Positions 62,372 to 64,000 of a DNA stretch of 64,000 nucleotides are shown here, piece by piece. Each line of letters starts with the position of its first letter. Within the stretch, counting starts at the first letter, position 1. The notes below the pieces were generated by a model that did no database searches, was not told the DNA's origin, and saw only the letters and a list, made by a program, of their open reading frames with translations. The stretch is from Aerococcaceae bacterium DSM 111021 (lineage in GTDB: Bacteria; Bacillota; Bacilli; Lactobacillales; Aerococcaceae). The stretch spans positions 744,001 through 808,000 of the forward strand of contig JACCEK010000001.1 of NCBI GenBank assembly GCA_020112395.1. The letters run 5' to 3'. The translations under genes were made by a program, and so were the position numbers.

Positions 62372-62668
62372 TTAAACTTCCCCACTTTCTAAGATGGCTG
62401 GTACTTGAATAAAACCACCTTCAGCTAATGGTGCGTTTTTAAGTAATTCTTCAGTTTTATTGCGTTTAATTGCTTTATCTTCACGTAATACGTTGATTAA
62501 TTGATTACCATGATACGTCGGTTTAACCCCTTCAGTATCTACTGCTTGTAATTGTTCAACCATATCGATAATACGACTAAATTCATCAGTGAAATTAGCT
62601 AATTCTTCATCAGAAAAACTTAGTTTCGATAATTTAGCTACGTGCTTGATTTGATCTTTACTTAACAT
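62372..62668 (-). CDS. gatC: Asp-tRNA(Asn)/Glu-tRNA(Gln) amidotransferase subunit C
   Basis: Small belt subunit that holds GatA and GatB together. 98 residues: KDQIKHVAKLSKLSFSDEEL at the start, DEFSRIIDMVEQLQAVDTEGV in the middle and APLAEGGFIQVPAILESGEV at the end, as in all GatC. First of the gatCAB genes, 24 bases after camS. Confidence 0.96.
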   Translation of the reverse strand: MLSKDQIKHVAKLSKLSFSDEELANFTDEFSRIIDMVEQLQAVDTEGVKPTYHGNQLINVLREDKAIKRNKTEELLKNAPLAEGGFIQVPAILESGEV

Positions 62669-62692
62669 TCAATTTATCCTTCCTTGTTCACT

Positions 62693-63940
62693 TTATTTTT
62701 TGAATATATGACTTTGATATTGTGTTGCACCAGCTGGACGACCTAAGTAAGCTTCAATTCCAGCATCAGATATGACTTTAATTTCTATGGCTACCCCTTC
62801 AGGTAATGTTCTTTGCGAAACATCAGTAATATGTTGAGTTAGTGCAGTAATTTCAGTTTGTTCATAAAATTGTGAAACAATTTCCACATTTAATGAAGCC
62901 AAACCTCCATCTATATACAATGCCTCCCCAGAAATACCATTTAAATTAGGGAAGAAATTAATAATTTCATTACTAAAATTATCAAAGTATGTGTACTGAT
63001 CACTCTGATCATTGGCTTCAATGATTGGTAGTGCAATACGGTATTCATTGTTTTCTGTCCAATCGGTCACTGAATTCCCTTCACGTGAGATTCCATCTAA
63101 AACGTAAGTACCACCTACAATATCATCACTTGGAGCTGCACGGTAAATTCCAACTACAATTGGAACAGAACGTAATTCTTCTGTATTTCTAAGACGCCCA
63201 ACAATAATATTAGCGAATTGTCTTCCACGCTCTCGCATTTCTCCAACTGAAATTTCTTGTTGATGAATAACGCCTTCACTATCAGTATATTCATAGGTAC
63301 TGTTCATTGCAAGACCAATAACAATACCACCTAAGCCAAATCCTTCCTCGGTCTCTACCATCAAATTCTTCTCAGTAACTTGAGATAAATAAATTGGAGT
63401 AGATTGAACATTTGTTACTATCTGTTGGTTCTCTTCAGCATTTTCTTCCGTTACATCCTCTGGATCATCTGCAGGATCAACTGATTCATCTGAAGCAAGC
63501 GATTCATCTAAGCTTGATTGAGCTTCGGCCTCCTCTTCAGGCAGTGCAGGGTTTAACCCTTCTGGATTCGTTGCTGATTCTCTAGCTACCCAACTCGTCA
63601 TCGTCGATTCATCAATAATTTGTCCTTCTTGCATGTAATATTGTTCTGTAGGAAAAACTTGTTTACTAATTCGTAGTAAACCTTCTTCAAATGCACGTAT
63701 ATTAGCAGCTGAACTTAAATTATAGTTTGAACTCGCTGATGCACCCATCTGATATTGCCCATCAGTAATAACAGCACGATAATAATCATTCGATAATTGA
63801 TTTGTTGTCGTTTGAACTGTCACTTCATCAGGACTGACCTGTTGATTATTTTCTGATTCGGACCTTACTTGCGTCACGCCTCCGGAAAGCATTAAGCAAG
63901 CAAGTACTACAGATACACTTTTTCTTATCTTTCTGTTCAT
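62693..63940 (-). CDS. CamS-family sex pheromone-like protein without lipobox cysteine
   Basis: Relatives are lipoproteins whose cleaved signal peptides act as conjugation pheromones (cAM373) in enterococci and staphylococci. 415 residues, an acidic linker (about 125-175), and a C-terminal CamS domain with SVEMRERGRQFANIIVGRLR-like ISVGEMRERGRQFANII, VPIVVGIYRAAPSDDIVGG and PEGVAIEIKVISDAG. The signal region reads VVLACLMLSGG: Gly21 stands where the lipobox Cys (LSGC) is expected; Cys15 has a poor lipobox and too short a hydrophobic stretch. Position between ligA and gatC is the usual camS site. Confidence 0.88.
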   Translation of the reverse strand: MNRKIRKSVSVVLACLMLSGGVTQVRSESENNQQVSPDEVTVQTTTNQLSNDYYRAVITDGQYQMGASASSNYNLSSAANIRAFEEGLLRISKQVFPTEQYYMQEGQIIDESTMTSWVARESATNPEGLNPALPEEEAEAQSSLDESLASDESVDPADDPEDVTEENAEENQQIVTNVQSTPIYLSQVTEKNLMVETEEGFGLGGIVIGLAMNSTYEYTDSEGVIHQQEISVGEMRERGRQFANIIVGRLRNTEELRSVPIVVGIYRAAPSDDIVGGTYVLDGISREGNSVTDWTENNEYRIALPIIEANDQSDQYTYFDNFSNEIINFFPNLNGISGEALYIDGGLASLNVEIVSQFYEQTEITALTQHITDVSQRTLPEGVAIEIKVISDAGIEAYLGRPAGATQYQSHIFKK

Positions 63941-63944
63941 TTAA

Positions 63945-64000
63945 TTACTCGCTCTCTTTTAATTTTTCTAGGAAAGTTTCTTCATCCATTATTGCAACTC
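63945..64000 (-). CDS. ligA: 3' end of NAD-dependent DNA ligase (partial)
   Basis: The last 17 codons of a gene read VAIMDEETFLEKLKESE and end with TAA at 63945-63947, four bases before camS. This resembles the C-terminal end of the LigA BRCT domain, and pcrA-ligA-camS-gatCAB is a common Firmicutes order. The identification rests mainly on order. Confidence 0.7.
   Translation of the reverse strand, partial: VAIMDEETFLEKLKESE

Overview
The window is low-GC chromosomal DNA of a Gram-positive bacterium of the order Lactobacillales. The supporting signs are dense AGGAGG-type ribosome binding sites, CcpA-type cre sites, a GlpK with the HPr-phosphorylatable histidine loop, gatCAB next to camS and ligA, streptococcal-type Map, PepS/AmpS-type M29 aminopeptidase, PepF, and a heterodimeric multidrug ABC exporter. 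ATP-dependent PEP carboxykinase together with a glutathione-reductase-type enzyme fits the Aerococcaceae/Carnobacteriaceae side better than streptococci, but genus and species cannot be fixed from this sequence.

Layout. 1-4.4 kb: dhaK-dhaL-dhaM-glpF-glpK-(glpO) on the minus strand, a single glycerol/dihydroxyacetone operon behind a promoter overlapped by a cre-like site. 4.5-5.7 kb: decayed AlkD-type DNA alkylation repair gene and a cold-shock gene with a long leader. 5.7-9.7 kb: pckA with its own cre/promoter, four 41-bp tandem repeats, then a secreted protein with eight LysM domains behind a WalR-like box. 10-16 kb: nitroreductase, two-domain VOC protein, acetate-uptake-type transporter, glmS under a glmS ribozyme, flavin reductase and a phosphoribosyltransferase. 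16-28.6 kb: two type I pullulanases flanking Ntdp, a heterodimeric ABC exporter, an Fe-S-cluster-less MutY, RecX, a small orphan protein and a split threonine/serine exporter. 28.7-30.7 kb: D-2-hydroxyacid dehydrogenase and a GyrI-like protein.

30.7-40.1 kb is a compact Wzx/Wzy-like surface polysaccharide locus on the minus strand: galE, a degenerate LCP protein, an LCP ligase, GT4, flippase, O-antigen-ligase/polymerase-like protein, Wzz-like protein and GT2. It has no visible initiating phosphoglycosyl transferase. 40.4-44.4 kb on the plus strand carries flavodoxin, M29 aminopeptidase, a small membrane coiled-coil protein, GT4 and galU; galU and galE together would supply UDP-glucose and UDP-galactose. 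44.4-50 kb: map with an acyl-ACP thioesterase, a GlsB-type membrane protein, an LD-carboxypeptidase, and a glutathione-reductase-type gene coupled to a papain-like cysteine-peptidase-like protein. 50.4-64 kb: glycosyltransferase, the DEAD helicase/Gfo-Idh/PepF operon, uvrC, an L,D-transpeptidase, and ligA-camS-gatC-gatA-gatB.

Most of the window is housekeeping. No CRISPR array, prophage, insertion sequence, tRNA or rRNA was seen. The least explained parts are the 41-bp repeats (7539-7700), two relatively GC-rich intergenic islands that share a sequence block (47656-47903 and 50124-50278), the clusterless MutY, the catalytically empty LCP paralogue and the cysteine-peptidase-like/reductase pair. 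Many start codons below were moved from the longest reading frame to the codon with the best-placed Shine-Dalgarno sequence.
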